Source of the DNA: JAMXLO01 sp963749575
GTDB lineage: Bacteria > Pseudomonadota > Alphaproteobacteria > Acetobacterales > Acetobacteraceae
Direction: 5' to 3'
Length of the DNA stretch: 64,000 bases
NCBI GenBank assembly: GCA_963749575.1
Contig: CAVVNM010000015.1
Span: 124,001 to 188,000 of the forward strand
The position numbers and the translations under genes are program-made. The notes under the pieces were generated by a model. That model searched no databases and had not been told where the DNA came from. It saw nothing but the letters and a program-made list of their open reading frames with translations. Shown here one piece after another: positions 1 to 8,187 of this stretch. The stretch's first letter is position 1, and the number at the start of each line of letters is the position of its first letter.

Positions 1-46
1 ACGCCGAATCTGAATCGATACGCTCCCCGATCTCCTGCGGGATGCT

Positions 47-571
47 TTGGATGTGGTGTTCGTCGGCATCAATCCGTCACTGTTCTCGGCTGCGCGGGGC
101 CACTATTTTGCCAGACGCTCCAATCGCTTCTGGCCCTGCTTCTCGCGCTCGGTCCTGAGCGATGCCGCACGCCGCGCACTCGGCGTCGAACGATTGGAAC
201 CCGAGCATGACCGCTCCCTTCTCTCGTGCGGCTTCGGCTTTACCGATTTGGTCAAGCGCCCCACCGCGCGCGCCGGCGAACTGCTGCCGCACGAGTTGGC
301 GTCCGGCGTGATCGGCCTGGCATCCAAGCTGGAGCGCCACCAGCCACGCATTGCCTGTTTCCACGGCGTGACCGGTTACCGACATGTCGTGCGTAGACTT
401 GCCCCTTTTGCGAACCAGCCTGTGCTGGGGGCGCAGCCACTGCGCATCGGCGTGACACTCTGCTTCGTCGTTCCCAATCCGAGTGGCGCCAATGCGCACT
501 TCACGCCGACCGATCAGACGCACTGGTACAATCGGCTCGCTGACGAACTGACCCGGCCGGCCGTGGCCTGA
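47..571 (+). CDS. mug: Mismatch-specific uracil/thymine DNA glycosylase (Mug/TDG family)
   Basis: This enzyme removes uracil or thymine from G:U and G:T mismatches in base excision repair. The N-terminal active-site motif GINPS lies at residues 7-11 and is followed by NRFW near residue 26. The C-terminal motif PNPSGANAHF, which inserts into the DNA, lies near residue 140. The length of about 174 residues is typical of the family. The start is uncertain. TTG at 47 is the first plausible start, but the in-frame codons from 14 onward (reading IDTLPDLLRDAL) still resemble the family's N-terminus, and an in-frame stop sits at 11-13. CTG at 35 is an alternative, or a frameshift lies upstream near the window edge. 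The gene stands alone before the MFS operon. Confidence 0.85.
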   Translation: MDVVFVGINPSLFSAARGHYFARRSNRFWPCFSRSVLSDAARRALGVERLEPEHDRSLLSCGFGFTDLVKRPTARAGELLPHELASGVIGLASKLERHQPRIACFHGVTGYRHVVRRLAPFANQPVLGAQPLRIGVTLCFVVPNPSGANAHFTPTDQTHWYNRLADELTRPAVA

Positions 572-625
572 GTTTGCCTGTCCGATGCATGGTGCCTAAC
601 CTCGACGCGGAGGAAAGGTCCGACG

Positions 626-2017
626 ATGGCCACACAAGTGAATGCAGCAGCACGACTGGATCGCCTGCCGCTTGGCCCATTCCACCGGCGCGTGTTGCGG
701 CTGGTCGGCATGGGCATGTTCTTTGATTCGTTCGACAACTCGATGATGGCGGGCGTGCTCGCCGCGTTGGTCAGCAGCGGCGCTTCGACCATGGCGCTGA
801 ACGCGACATTCATCTCCGCCACCTTCGCCGGCCTGACAATCGGCGCGGCCACCGCCGGACTGATCGGCGACCGGCTGGGCCGCCGTTTTGCCTACCAGTT
901 CAATCTGCTGATCTTCGGCAGCATGTGCCTGGTCGCCAGCATCGCGCCGTCGATGGATTGGCTGATCGTGATCCGCTGCATCATGGGCATCGGTCTCGGC
1001 GCCGAATTCGTGGTCGGTTACGGCATGATCTCGGAGTTCGTGCCGCCGCGCAACCGCGGGCGCTATACGGCACTGCTCAATCTGATCTCCAGTTCCGGCG
1101 TGTTCGCGGTATCGCTCACCGGCCTCGCGATCATCCCTTGGCTGGGCTGGCGTGCCATGTTCGTGATCGGTGGCATCGGCGCGCTGTGGGTGTGGTGGCT
1201 GCGTCGCAGCCTGCCGGAATCACCCCGCTGGCTCGAGGCAGTCGGTCGCAACGACGAAGCCGAACGCATCCTGCAACGCATCGAGCACGAGGCAGCGCCC
1301 GGCGGCAACCTGCGGCCCGCCGTGGTCTACCAGTCCATGCCGCCGCGCCGAGTACCGATCTCGGTGCTGTTCACGCGGCCGGTCGTGCGCCGCACGCTGC
1401 TGGCGATCGCGGTCAACGTCACCTGCCTGGTCGGTTCCTACAGCTTCACCGCGTGGATTCCGTCATTCTTCGTCAAGCAGGGTTTCAGCGTGACGCGTTC
1501 ACTCGGCTTCACCGCCGCCATGACCGCCGGCACGCTGGCTGGACCGGCGCTCGCCGTATTGCTCGCGGATCGGATCGGCCGGCGGCGCGGCATCATGCTG
1601 GCCGGCGTGGCGTGTGCGGCGATCGGCTCGATCTATCCGTTCCTGGTCATGCCGGTACCGATCATGCTGTGCGGCTTCCTGCTGGTGTCCGCGATGTCGC
1701 TGTTCCTGGCACTCGGGCTCGGCGGCTACACGCCAGAGCTGTTCCCCACCGCATACCGCTTCCGCGGCAGCGGGATCGCGCAGATGGCCGGCCGCGCCGC
1801 GCTGATCGCCACCCCGTACGCCGTCGTTCCGCTATTCGCGACCTATGGCATCGGCGGCGTGGTCGGCACGATCGCCGGCATGTATCTCACGCTGGTCGTC
1901 ATCATCGCGTTTGCCGGCATCGAGACCAATCAGCGATCGCTGGAATCGCTGGCGCCGGGCGCGGGGCCGCTGTCCGCGACGATCCAGTCCGCGATCCGCG
2001 ACGAAGCCGCACTGTAG
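626..2017 (+). CDS. MFS transporter, organic/aromatic acid or sugar porter type
   Basis: This is a 463-residue inner-membrane secondary carrier with about 12 predicted membrane segments. MFS motif A (GDRLGRR) is at residues 81-87 and is repeated in the second half as DRIGRRRG. PESPRWL follows the sixth segment, as in the sugar-porter and aromatic-acid symporter branches. Acidic residues sit in the first membrane helix (DSFDNSM). A GAGGAAAGG ribosome-binding site lies just before the ATG. It is the first gene of a four-gene operon with a LeuCD-type hydratase and an Asp/Glu racemase-like protein, which suggests uptake of the carboxylic acid that those enzymes process. The substrate itself cannot be read from the sequence. 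Confidence 0.85.
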   Translation: MATQVNAAARLDRLPLGPFHRRVLRLVGMGMFFDSFDNSMMAGVLAALVSSGASTMALNATFISATFAGLTIGAATAGLIGDRLGRRFAYQFNLLIFGSMCLVASIAPSMDWLIVIRCIMGIGLGAEFVVGYGMISEFVPPRNRGRYTALLNLISSSGVFAVSLTGLAIIPWLGWRAMFVIGGIGALWVWWLRRSLPESPRWLEAVGRNDEAERILQRIEHEAAPGGNLRPAVVYQSMPPRRVPISVLFTRPVVRRTLLAIAVNVTCLVGSYSFTAWIPSFFVKQGFSVTRSLGFTAAMTAGTLAGPALAVLLADRIGRRRGIMLAGVACAAIGSIYPFLVMPVPIMLCGFLLVSAMSLFLALGLGGYTPELFPTAYRFRGSGIAQMAGRAALIATPYAVVPLFATYGIGGVVGTIAGMYLTLVVIIAFAGIETNQRSLESLAPGAGPLSATIQSAIRDEAAL

Positions 2018-2028
2018 GAAAACCGACG

Positions 2029-3432
2029 ATGGCCAACACACCATTCGAGCGTATCTGGGACGGGCACGTGATCAAGGACTACGGCGATGGCCGTGCGCTG
2101 ATCCACATCGATCGCCACTTCGCGCAGGAAGGCACCAGTGGCCGCGCGTTCGACGGATTGCGGCATCGCGGTCTGCCGGTACGGCGACCCGACCTGACGC
2201 TGGCCACGATCGATCATGGCATCTCCACACTGCCGGGCCGCACGCTGGAAAGCTGGGCGGCAAGCCGGCCGCGCAACCTCGCGATGCAGCGCAACTGCGA
2301 GGAATTCGGCGTCACGCTGTTCAGCATCGACCACGTCAACCACGGCATAGTGCATGTGGTGGGACCGCACCTCGGCTTCGCGCTGCCCGGCTGTACCTAC
2401 GTTTGTGGCGACAGCCATACCGCAAGCTGTGGCGGCCTCGGTGCCTGGGCCTGGGGCATCGGCACCTCCGAGGTGATGCAGGTGTTCGCCACGCAATCGC
2501 TGATCATGCGCAAGCCGCGCACCCTGCGCGCCGCATTCAATGGCACGCCGGGCAAGGGCATTTACGCCAAGGATATGATCCTGGCGCTGATCGGCCGTTA
2601 CGGCGTCGATACCGGCGTCGGCCATGTAGTGGAATATGCCGGGCCGGCGATCCATGCGATGCCCATCGAGGGCCGGCTGACGATCAGCAACATGTCGATC
2701 GAGTTCGGCGCCCGCGGTGGCTTCGTCGCGGCCGACGACACGACGTTCGAATATCTGCACGGGCGGCCGATGGCGCCGAAAGGTGCGCTATGGGACCAGG
2801 CAGTCACGGCATGGCGCGCACTGTATGACGGATCCGACGCCGAATACGACCGGGTGATCGACATCGATTGCACGACGCTGAAGCCGCAGGTCACCTGGGG
2901 CAATTCACCGCAGGATGTGGTGGCGATCGACGAGGTGATCCCGGCGCCGTCGGCCTTCGCCGATCCGGGCCGGCGCAGCATGGCCGAGCGCGCGCTCGGC
3001 TACATGGACCTGCAGCCCGGCCAGAAGATTGCCGGTACCAAGATCGACATCGCGTTCATCGGCTCCTGCACCAACGGACGGCTGTCGGATCTCGAGGCGG
3101 CAGCCACAGTGGTACGTGGACGCCAGGTGGCACCCGGCGTCAAGGCCCTCGCCGTACCGGGCGCCGCACATGTGAAGGCGGCGGCGGAAGCGGCCGGACT
3201 GCACAGGGTATTTCAGGCGGCCGGGTTCGAGTGGCGCGAGGCGGGATGCTCGATGTGCGTCGGCGCGGGCGGCGACATTGTGCCGCCGGGCAAGCGTTCG
3301 ATCTCGACCTCCAATCGAAATTTCGAGGGACGCCAGGGACCGGGAAGCCGCACCCATCTGGCCAGCCCGGCGATGGTCGCCGCCGCCGCGATCGCCGGCC
3401 ATATCACCGATGTGCGCATGATGCTGCCATAG
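2029..3432 (+). CDS. Aconitase-superfamily hydratase large subunit (LeuC-like)
   Basis: This is a 467-residue large subunit of the 3-isopropylmalate dehydratase/maleate hydratase family. It carries the three cysteines for the [4Fe-4S] cluster: Cys347 in the SCTN motif, and Cys407 and Cys410 in GCSMCVGAGG. The CGDSHTAS substrate-loop motif is present. The ATG at 2029 gives the normal family length. It begins 11 bases after the MFS gene, and the small subunit follows 14 bases after its stop. No leuA or leuB is present in the window. Heteromeric maleate and dimethylmaleate hydratases have the same LeuCD architecture, so with a racemase/maleate-isomerase-type neighbour a catabolic hydratase is more likely than leucine biosynthesis. 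The substrate is an inference. Confidence 0.85.
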   Translation: MANTPFERIWDGHVIKDYGDGRALIHIDRHFAQEGTSGRAFDGLRHRGLPVRRPDLTLATIDHGISTLPGRTLESWAASRPRNLAMQRNCEEFGVTLFSIDHVNHGIVHVVGPHLGFALPGCTYVCGDSHTASCGGLGAWAWGIGTSEVMQVFATQSLIMRKPRTLRAAFNGTPGKGIYAKDMILALIGRYGVDTGVGHVVEYAGPAIHAMPIEGRLTISNMSIEFGARGGFVAADDTTFEYLHGRPMAPKGALWDQAVTAWRALYDGSDAEYDRVIDIDCTTLKPQVTWGNSPQDVVAIDEVIPAPSAFADPGRRSMAERALGYMDLQPGQKIAGTKIDIAFIGSCTNGRLSDLEAAATVVRGRQVAPGVKALAVPGAAHVKAAAEAAGLHRVFQAAGFEWREAGCSMCVGAGGDIVPPGKRSISTSNRNFEGRQGPGSRTHLASPAMVAAAAIAGHITDVRMMLP

Positions 3433-3446
3433 CAGAGGCGGAGACG

Positions 3447-4079
3447 ATGGAAAAGTTCACCGTTCTCACCGGCGTCGCGGCGCCGATGCTGATGACCAAC
3501 ATCAATACCGATCTGATCGCGCCGTCGCTGATGCCGGGGCGCACGCCCGAGGAAGCCGCCACGCTGCCGTTGCAGGCGAAGCTGTTCGCCAACCTGCGCT
3601 ATGACAAGGAGGGCGTGCCGCGACCGGAGTTCGTACTGGATCAGCCGCGCTATCGCGGCGCGGGCATCCTGCTCGCGGGCCCGAATTTTGGCTGCGGCAG
3701 CTCGCGCGAGACGGCGGTGTGGGCGCTGCTGGAGGCTGGTATAAGCTGCGTCATCGCGCCGAGCTTCGGCGACATCTTCCATGACAACGCGTTCCAGAAC
3801 GGACTGCTGCCGATACGGCTGGAGCTGGTCGAGATCGAACGCATCGCCGCGGCGCTGGCGCAGTCGAACACTTCGACGATGACCGTGGACCTCGAGCGTT
3901 GCGTGATCGAGGTTCCCGGACTGGCCCCGATCCGCTTCGCGCTGGCCGATGACCGACGGTTGCCGTTGCTCGCAGGGCTCGACCAGCTCGGCTTCATGCT
4001 GCGCAGCGCGGCCGAGATCGACGAGTTCGAAGCCAACGACGCTGCCGCAAGACCATGGGCCTACCGGGGTGTGTCATGA
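3447..4079 (+). CDS. Aconitase-superfamily hydratase small subunit (LeuD-like)
   Basis: This is a 210-residue swivel-domain subunit that pairs with the upstream LeuC-like protein. It has the NINTDLIAP segment near the N-terminus and the conserved GPNFGCGSSRE motif near residue 75, which contributes substrate-binding residues in LeuD and aconitase. An AGGCGGAG ribosome-binding site lies between the genes. Its TGA stop at 4077-4079 overlaps the ATG of the next gene at 4076, which implies translational coupling. Standard LeuD proteins are about 200 residues long, so it appears complete. Confidence 0.85.
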   Translation: MEKFTVLTGVAAPMLMTNINTDLIAPSLMPGRTPEEAATLPLQAKLFANLRYDKEGVPRPEFVLDQPRYRGAGILLAGPNFGCGSSRETAVWALLEAGISCVIAPSFGDIFHDNAFQNGLLPIRLELVEIERIAAALAQSNTSTMTVDLERCVIEVPGLAPIRFALADDRRLPLLAGLDQLGFMLRSAAEIDEFEANDAAARPWAYRGVS

Positions 4080-4786
4080 ATCACCATTTCGGCGTTCTCA
4101 TCCCAGCGACCAATACGACGGTGGAAATCGAGTACAGCCGGCTGTTGCCGCCGACGCTGCAGGCGCATGTCGGACGGCTGAAAAGCAGCGGCACGGGTCC
4201 GTTCGCGCCTGCTCTCGATGCAGATGTGGATTATCAGGCGCTGCTGCTCGGCTCGGCGAAAGTAGAAGTCATCAGCCTCGCGCAGACCTCGGCCAGCCTG
4301 TTTGCCGACGACTACGATGCCGTCGTGACCCAGCGGATGAGCGCGGGTGCGGGGGTGCCGGCGGTCACTTCGGCACAAGCGATCGGGCAGGCCGTGCAGG
4401 CACTGGGTGCACGGCGGATTGCACTGGTATCGCCTTATTCACCGCAGGTCATCGAGCGGGCGAAGCATTACTATGAAGGCAAATTCGGGCTCGAGGTGGT
4501 GGCGCTGGAGGGTTTCGCGGCGACCAACTCCTACATGATCGGCAAGCTTGGTCCGGAGAATGCGCGCAACGCGTTTGCGCGGATCGATCGGCCGGAGGTC
4601 GAGGTTCTCGTCGTGCCCGGCGGGAACTTTCCGACCATGTCGTTTGTCGCCGCGTGGGAGCGTGAGTTCGGCAAGCCGGTGATCACCACCAATCAGGCGG
4701 CGCTGTGGGCGATGATGCGGATCATCGGCGTGCGCGATCCGCTGCCCGGCCTGGGGCGGCTGCTGGAGGGGATGCCGCAGCTTTGA
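4076..4786 (+). CDS. Asp/Glu racemase / maleate isomerase superfamily protein lacking cysteines
   Basis: This 236-residue protein has the fold signatures of the maleate isomerase/arylmalonate decarboxylase branch: GVLIPATNTTVE at the N-terminus, a TSAS segment after residue 70, ALGARRIALVSPYSP in the middle, and TTNQAALWAMMR near the C-terminus. Family members use two cysteines for acid/base or nucleophilic catalysis. Here the first position is Gln70 (AQTSAS) and the second is replaced by Pro-Gly (VVPGGNF, around 181-183). The whole protein contains no cysteine. It therefore cannot use the known mechanism and may be a decarboxylase, lyase or binding protein of new type. The ATGA overlap with the LeuD-like gene ties it to the hydratase. 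Confidence 0.75.
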   Translation: MNHHFGVLIPATNTTVEIEYSRLLPPTLQAHVGRLKSSGTGPFAPALDADVDYQALLLGSAKVEVISLAQTSASLFADDYDAVVTQRMSAGAGVPAVTSAQAIGQAVQALGARRIALVSPYSPQVIERAKHYYEGKFGLEVVALEGFAATNSYMIGKLGPENARNAFARIDRPEVEVLVVPGGNFPTMSFVAAWEREFGKPVITTNQAALWAMMRIIGVRDPLPGLGRLLEGMPQL

Positions 4787-4804
4787 TCGCGGGGCATCCC
4801 CTCC
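4765..4804. terminator. Perfect 12-bp stem-loop between convergent genes
   Basis: GGAGGGGATGCC at 4765-4776 is exactly complementary to GGCATCCCCTCC at 4793-4804, with a 16-base loop. The stem spans the stop codon of the racemase-like gene and ends just before the stop of the convergent hydrolase gene. No strong T-run follows on either side, so a bidirectional, possibly factor-assisted terminator or mRNA-stabilising hairpin is the best reading. Confidence 0.55.
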
Positions 4805-4810
4805 GGGCGG

Positions 4811-5665
4811 TCAGGCCTGGATGTACCGATGGAAGAACGCCGCCGCCGGCACGAATGAGCCGGCACCTGCCTTCTTCGCATTGTCGACATACAACAGATC
4901 GATCTCGCCGCCCGCCTTGCGGTAGTTGTTGACGAAACGCTGCGGCTCATGTTCGGGACCTGAATAGTCGGGATCGTGATAGTCGTGCACGATATCCGGC
5001 TGGCCCTGAATCCAGATCGCCGGCGGCGTCAGCACCTTCTCGCCACGCTCCAGGATCAGGATCGGGTTGCCCTCGGCCATCGCCGCTTCGTTCTTCCAGT
5101 ACAGGTCGTGCCGCTGCGGAATGCTGCCGACCCATGCCGGCGGATTGGCCGAGTCCCGCGCGCGTAGCGCATGGCGATAACGCGACAGCGGGCTGATCAC
5201 CGGCCACAGCATCGCCACCGCACGCACCGTCGCGTCGACCGAGGGTGCCGCTGACGGCAACTGGATCGCCGCATAGCGCGGGTCGTTCGGTCGCATTGCC
5301 GCCAGCATGCCGAGGTGCCCGCCGCTCGACTGGCCGGCGATGCCGACCAGATCGGCGCGCGTGCTCAGCTCGGACGCGTGCGCCTTCACCCAGCGGATCG
5401 CATAGTTGATGTCGGCAAGCGATGTCGGATAGCCGTCGCCGGCATGGCGGAAGTCGATCGCCGCCACGGCAAGACCGGCGCGCGCGAACCCCTCGGCATA
5501 GATCTGGCACTCGTTCAGATCGCCGTTGCACCAGGCGCCGCCGTGCACCTCGACAACAGCCGGAAACGGCCCCTTGCCCTGCGGCTTGAACAGCCGCGCC
5601 ATGAATTTGCGGTCGCCATGGCGGAGGTACTCTACGTCCTGTGTGGTGTATTCGTAGGTCGGCAT
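4811..5665 (-). CDS. Alpha/beta hydrolase (BD-FAE / acetyl-hydrolase type)
   Basis: This is a 284-residue cytoplasmic hydrolase with no signal peptide. The oxyanion-hole motif HGG is at 41-43 and the nucleophile elbow GQSSG has Ser113. The overall order resembles carboxylesterases and dienelactone-type hydrolases. An acidic residue is available in the QPDIVHDYHDP region. The usual catalytic histidine near the C-terminus (typically in a GxxH context) is not evident: the equivalent stretch reads DNAKKAGAGSF. It is the last gene of the minus-strand operon with two Lin0512 proteins and a Rieske oxygenase, so hydrolysis of a ring-cleavage or ester intermediate is likely. The exact reaction is unknown. 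Confidence 0.75.
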   Translation of the reverse strand: MPTYEYTTQDVEYLRHGDRKFMARLFKPQGKGPFPAVVEVHGGAWCNGDLNECQIYAEGFARAGLAVAAIDFRHAGDGYPTSLADINYAIRWVKAHASELSTRADLVGIAGQSSGGHLGMLAAMRPNDPRYAAIQLPSAAPSVDATVRAVAMLWPVISPLSRYRHALRARDSANPPAWVGSIPQRHDLYWKNEAAMAEGNPILILERGEKVLTPPAIWIQGQPDIVHDYHDPDYSGPEHEPQRFVNNYRKAGGEIDLLYVDNAKKAGAGSFVPAAAFFHRYIQA

Positions 5666-5679
5666 TGGACTTTCTCCCT

Positions 5680-6033
5680 CTACGTCGCCTTAGCCTGCGG
5701 CAGATCGAGCCGAACCGCAACCGCGGCGCTGGCGATCACCGCTACGTCCCTCGACGTTTCATCCGGCACATCGAGCCCGCCCTTGACCACCGTCACGGTC
5801 ACCTCGCCGTGCGGCAGCGACGCCTTCACCGCGGCTGCATCGACCTGCTCCGGCCGCTGCACGCCGATCGTCACCGCCACCTGCATGCGCCGCGAGTCGA
5901 GACCGAAGCTGCGGATGAAGCTCAGCGAACTGTGATGCAGGGCATCCTGCACCGCGCGCAGCGCCGCCTTGGTGTAGTCCCCGCCGTGCAGGTCGTTGCC
6001 GCTGCCCAGCTCCAGGATGATGCGCTTTGCCAT
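5680..6033 (-). CDS. Lin0512 family protein, copy 2
   Basis: This small 117-residue protein belongs to the uncharacterised Lin0512 family. It shows the family N-terminus (ILELGSGNDLHGGDYTKAA), the HHSSLS segment, VTIGVQRPE in the centre and a C-terminal GGLDVPDE motif. It is paralogous to the next gene upstream (6046-6384), and only 12 bases separate the two. The hydrolase gene follows 14 bases later. No catalytic function is known for the family. Conserved acidic, threonine and lysine residues suggest an enzyme or a subunit rather than a structural protein. The tandem pair probably forms a heteromer. Confidence 0.75.
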   Translation of the reverse strand: MAKRIILELGSGNDLHGGDYTKAALRAVQDALHHSSLSFIRSFGLDSRRMQVAVTIGVQRPEQVDAAAVKASLPHGEVTVTVVKGGLDVPDETSRDVAVIASAAVAVRLDLPQAKAT

Positions 6034-6045
6034 GGCCCGAACCCC

Positions 6046-6384
6046 TCAGACATCCAGCCGCACGACGGCGGCGGCATTGGCGATCACGGTGGAATTGGTG
6101 CCGGCGTCATTGGGAATCTCCAGTCCGCCCTCCACCACATTCACCGTCCCGGTGCCATGCGGCAGCACTGCCAGCACCGCCGCCTTGTCCACCAGTTCGG
6201 GCTTCGGCACGCCGATGGTGACTTCGACCCGCATGGCATCGGCGTGCAATCCCACAGCATCGGCGACGCTCAGCGAATTGTGCCACAGCGCGTCGCGCAA
6301 TGCGCGCACCGCAGCTTTCGTGTAGTCGGCGCCGCGGATGTCGGTGCCCATGCCGATCTGCAGCACCATGCGTTTCCAGGCCAT
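6046..6384 (-). CDS. Lin0512 family protein, copy 1
   Basis: This 112-residue protein is a second member of the Lin0512 family. Its motifs parallel the neighbouring copy: VLQIGMGTDIRGADYTKAA at the start, WHNSLS, VTIGVPKPE, LPHGTGTVNVVEGGLEIPND and a hydrophobic tail. Start and stop give the normal family length. It lies 16 bases after the Rieske oxygenase gene and 12 bases before the second copy. Its position between an oxygenase and a hydrolase is evidence that this orphan family takes part in degradation of a ring compound. The function is otherwise unknown. Confidence 0.75.
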   Translation of the reverse strand: MAWKRMVLQIGMGTDIRGADYTKAAVRALRDALWHNSLSVADAVGLHADAMRVEVTIGVPKPELVDKAAVLAVLPHGTGTVNVVEGGLEIPNDAGTNSTVIANAAAVVRLDV

Positions 6385-6400
6385 TCACTTCCTCCCGATA

Positions 6401-7681
6401 TCAGACTGACGTTGGCGCCACGCCCGGACGCGCCGTCAAGGCCTCGCGCGCCGCGTCGGCGAACGCCGCATCCCGCGGCAGCACCACCGCCGCCGAACGC
6501 ACTCGATGCGTCGCGGGGTCTGTACCAGGCGGCGGTTCGCCCTTCTCCAGCGCACGCGCCGCGCGCAGCAGCCGCTGCCGCGCCATGATGATGCCGTTGT
6601 CGGTCGAGAGCAGATGTTCGCGCGAGCGGTCCATGATCGGCCCCATACTTTCCTGCAGCGACGCATCCTGCATGGCGATGCCCGCGACGCCGCTATACGT
6701 CGCGCCCGCCTGCTGTGCGGCGCGATCCATCAGGTAGTCGTTGTCACGGTTCGCCACCGGGATATAGCTGCCGGGAATGGTGCGCGTGTGGATGCCCTTG
6801 CCGTCACGCATCGCCTGTGCCTCTGCAGCCGTCAACGCCCGTGTCGGATGATAGTCGAAGCTCCACGCCCAGCAGTTCTCGTCGTCGACGGGAATCCAGA
6901 AATGCCCATGTACCGGATGATCGCCGCGCGGCGGGATCATGGTGAACGAGGGCATGCACCACGGCGTGATGCGCCAGTAATAGCCATCCTCGGCGTTGCG
7001 CCGAGCGCCGATGAACAGGCCGGCCGGCTGATCGACCACCTCGAACACCGGCATCGCATCGCCCATGTTGTACTGGTTGCCGCGCGAACCCACCATCAGG
7101 GGATCGGTCCGCAGTGCGTCGCGATGCAGCCATGACACGTGGCTGGAATCGATGCCGCCTTCCATCGCCTGCAGCCAATTGCAATATTGCAACCGCTTCG
7201 AGGTGTACGTGTGCGCCGGCGGAACCGTGGCAAATTCAAATTCCGGCAGCCCCGGCTGGCATTCCGGTGGCCCCATGTAGGTCCACAGCACCCCGCCGCG
7301 TTCAACCAGCGGGTAGGATCGCAGCTTGATCATCGCGCGAAACCCGCTCTTCTCCGGTTCCGACGGGATTTCCACGCACTGGCCGGTCACATCGTACTTC
7401 CAGCCGTGGTACGGGCAGCGGAGACCGCATTCCTCATTGCGACCGAACCACAGCGACACGCCACGGTGAGCACAGAATTCATCCAACAGGCCGTAGCGAC
7501 CCTGCGTATCTCGGAAGGCGATCAGCTTCTCCGACAAAAGCTGCACGCGCACCGGCGGACAGTCGTTCTCCGGCAGTTCCTCCGCCAGCAGGGCGGGCAT
7601 CCAGTAGCGGCGGAACATCTCGCCCATCGGCGTCCCGGCCACCGTACGGGTCAACAGGTCGTTCTGTTCCTTGCGAAGCAT
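6401..7681 (-). CDS. Rieske non-heme iron oxygenase, large subunit (phthalate-dioxygenase-like)
   Basis: This 426-residue enzyme carries an N-terminal Rieske [2Fe-2S] domain with Cys70, His72, Cys89 and His92. The mononuclear iron site DxxHxxxxH (Asp178, His181, His186) follows in GIDSSHVSWLHRD. The N-terminal FRRYWMPALLAEELPEND segment is typical of the phthalate 4,5-dioxygenase and O-demethylase group. These enzymes use O2 and electrons from a separate reductase for hydroxylation or demethylation, and no reductase gene is next to it. It is the first gene of the operon with Lin0512 proteins and a hydrolase and probably starts the pathway. The substrate is not identifiable. Confidence 0.9.
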   Translation of the reverse strand: MLRKEQNDLLTRTVAGTPMGEMFRRYWMPALLAEELPENDCPPVRVQLLSEKLIAFRDTQGRYGLLDEFCAHRGVSLWFGRNEECGLRCPYHGWKYDVTGQCVEIPSEPEKSGFRAMIKLRSYPLVERGGVLWTYMGPPECQPGLPEFEFATVPPAHTYTSKRLQYCNWLQAMEGGIDSSHVSWLHRDALRTDPLMVGSRGNQYNMGDAMPVFEVVDQPAGLFIGARRNAEDGYYWRITPWCMPSFTMIPPRGDHPVHGHFWIPVDDENCWAWSFDYHPTRALTAAEAQAMRDGKGIHTRTIPGSYIPVANRDNDYLMDRAAQQAGATYSGVAGIAMQDASLQESMGPIMDRSREHLLSTDNGIIMARQRLLRAARALEKGEPPPGTDPATHRVRSAAVVLPRDAAFADAAREALTARPGVAPTSV

Positions 7682-7767
7682 GGCTGTTTCCTCCGCAGTG
7701 GTCGAGCCAAGGCTAGCCCCTGTCGTCGCGACCGCCTAGCGTGCGGGCCGAACCACGCGAGGCGCTC

Positions 7768-8187
7768 ATGCTCCACTCCGGCGGCTGTCACTGCGGCAAC
7801 TTCACCGTGCAACTGCGGCTGTCGCGCGCCGCTGAGCAAATGCCACTGCGATCCTGCAGCTGTTCGTTTTGCCGGTCACACGGCACCCGCACTGTCTCGG
7901 ACCGCGACGGCAGCGTGGAGATCACCGCGGCCGACCCGTCGTTGGTCGAGCGATACCGTTTCGGCACGCGCACCGCCGATTATCTGCTGTGCCGCCGCTG
8001 CGGCGTCTATCTCGGCGCGGTGTGCGAGACCGGCAACGGCCTCCGCGCTGTGGTCAACGTGAACTGCCTCGATGATCGGGCGGCCTTCACGCAGACCCCT
8101 GCTGCACCTGACTACCACGGTGAGGCCACCGACGCGCGGTTGCATCGTCGCGCAACCAACTGGATGCCGGCTGCTGTGCGAGCCTAG
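7768..8187 (+). CDS. GFA (CENP-V/glutathione-dependent formaldehyde-activating) family protein
   Basis: This small 139-residue zinc-binding protein has the GFA cysteine pattern: GGCHCG at the start, CSCSFC around residue 30, and LCRRCG near residue 75. The ATG at 7768 places the first motif six residues from the N-terminus, as is usual. An upstream GTG at 7741 is in frame but less likely. Family members include glutathione-linked and other small-molecule enzymes, mostly uncharacterised. It lies between the divergent oxygenase operon and the convergent ABC operon, and its last four bases overlap the end of the ABC gene at 8184. Confidence 0.8.
   Translation: MLHSGGCHCGNFTVQLRLSRAAEQMPLRSCSCSFCRSHGTRTVSDRDGSVEITAADPSLVERYRFGTRTADYLLCRRCGVYLGAVCETGNGLRAVVNVNCLDDRAAFTQTPAAPDYHGEATDARLHRRATNWMPAAVRA

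Noticed and set aside
925..2028. Extended open frame upstream of the LeuC-like ATG
   Set aside because: It overlaps the MFS gene in another frame and has Arg/His-rich nonsense composition. The family length requires the ATG at 2029.
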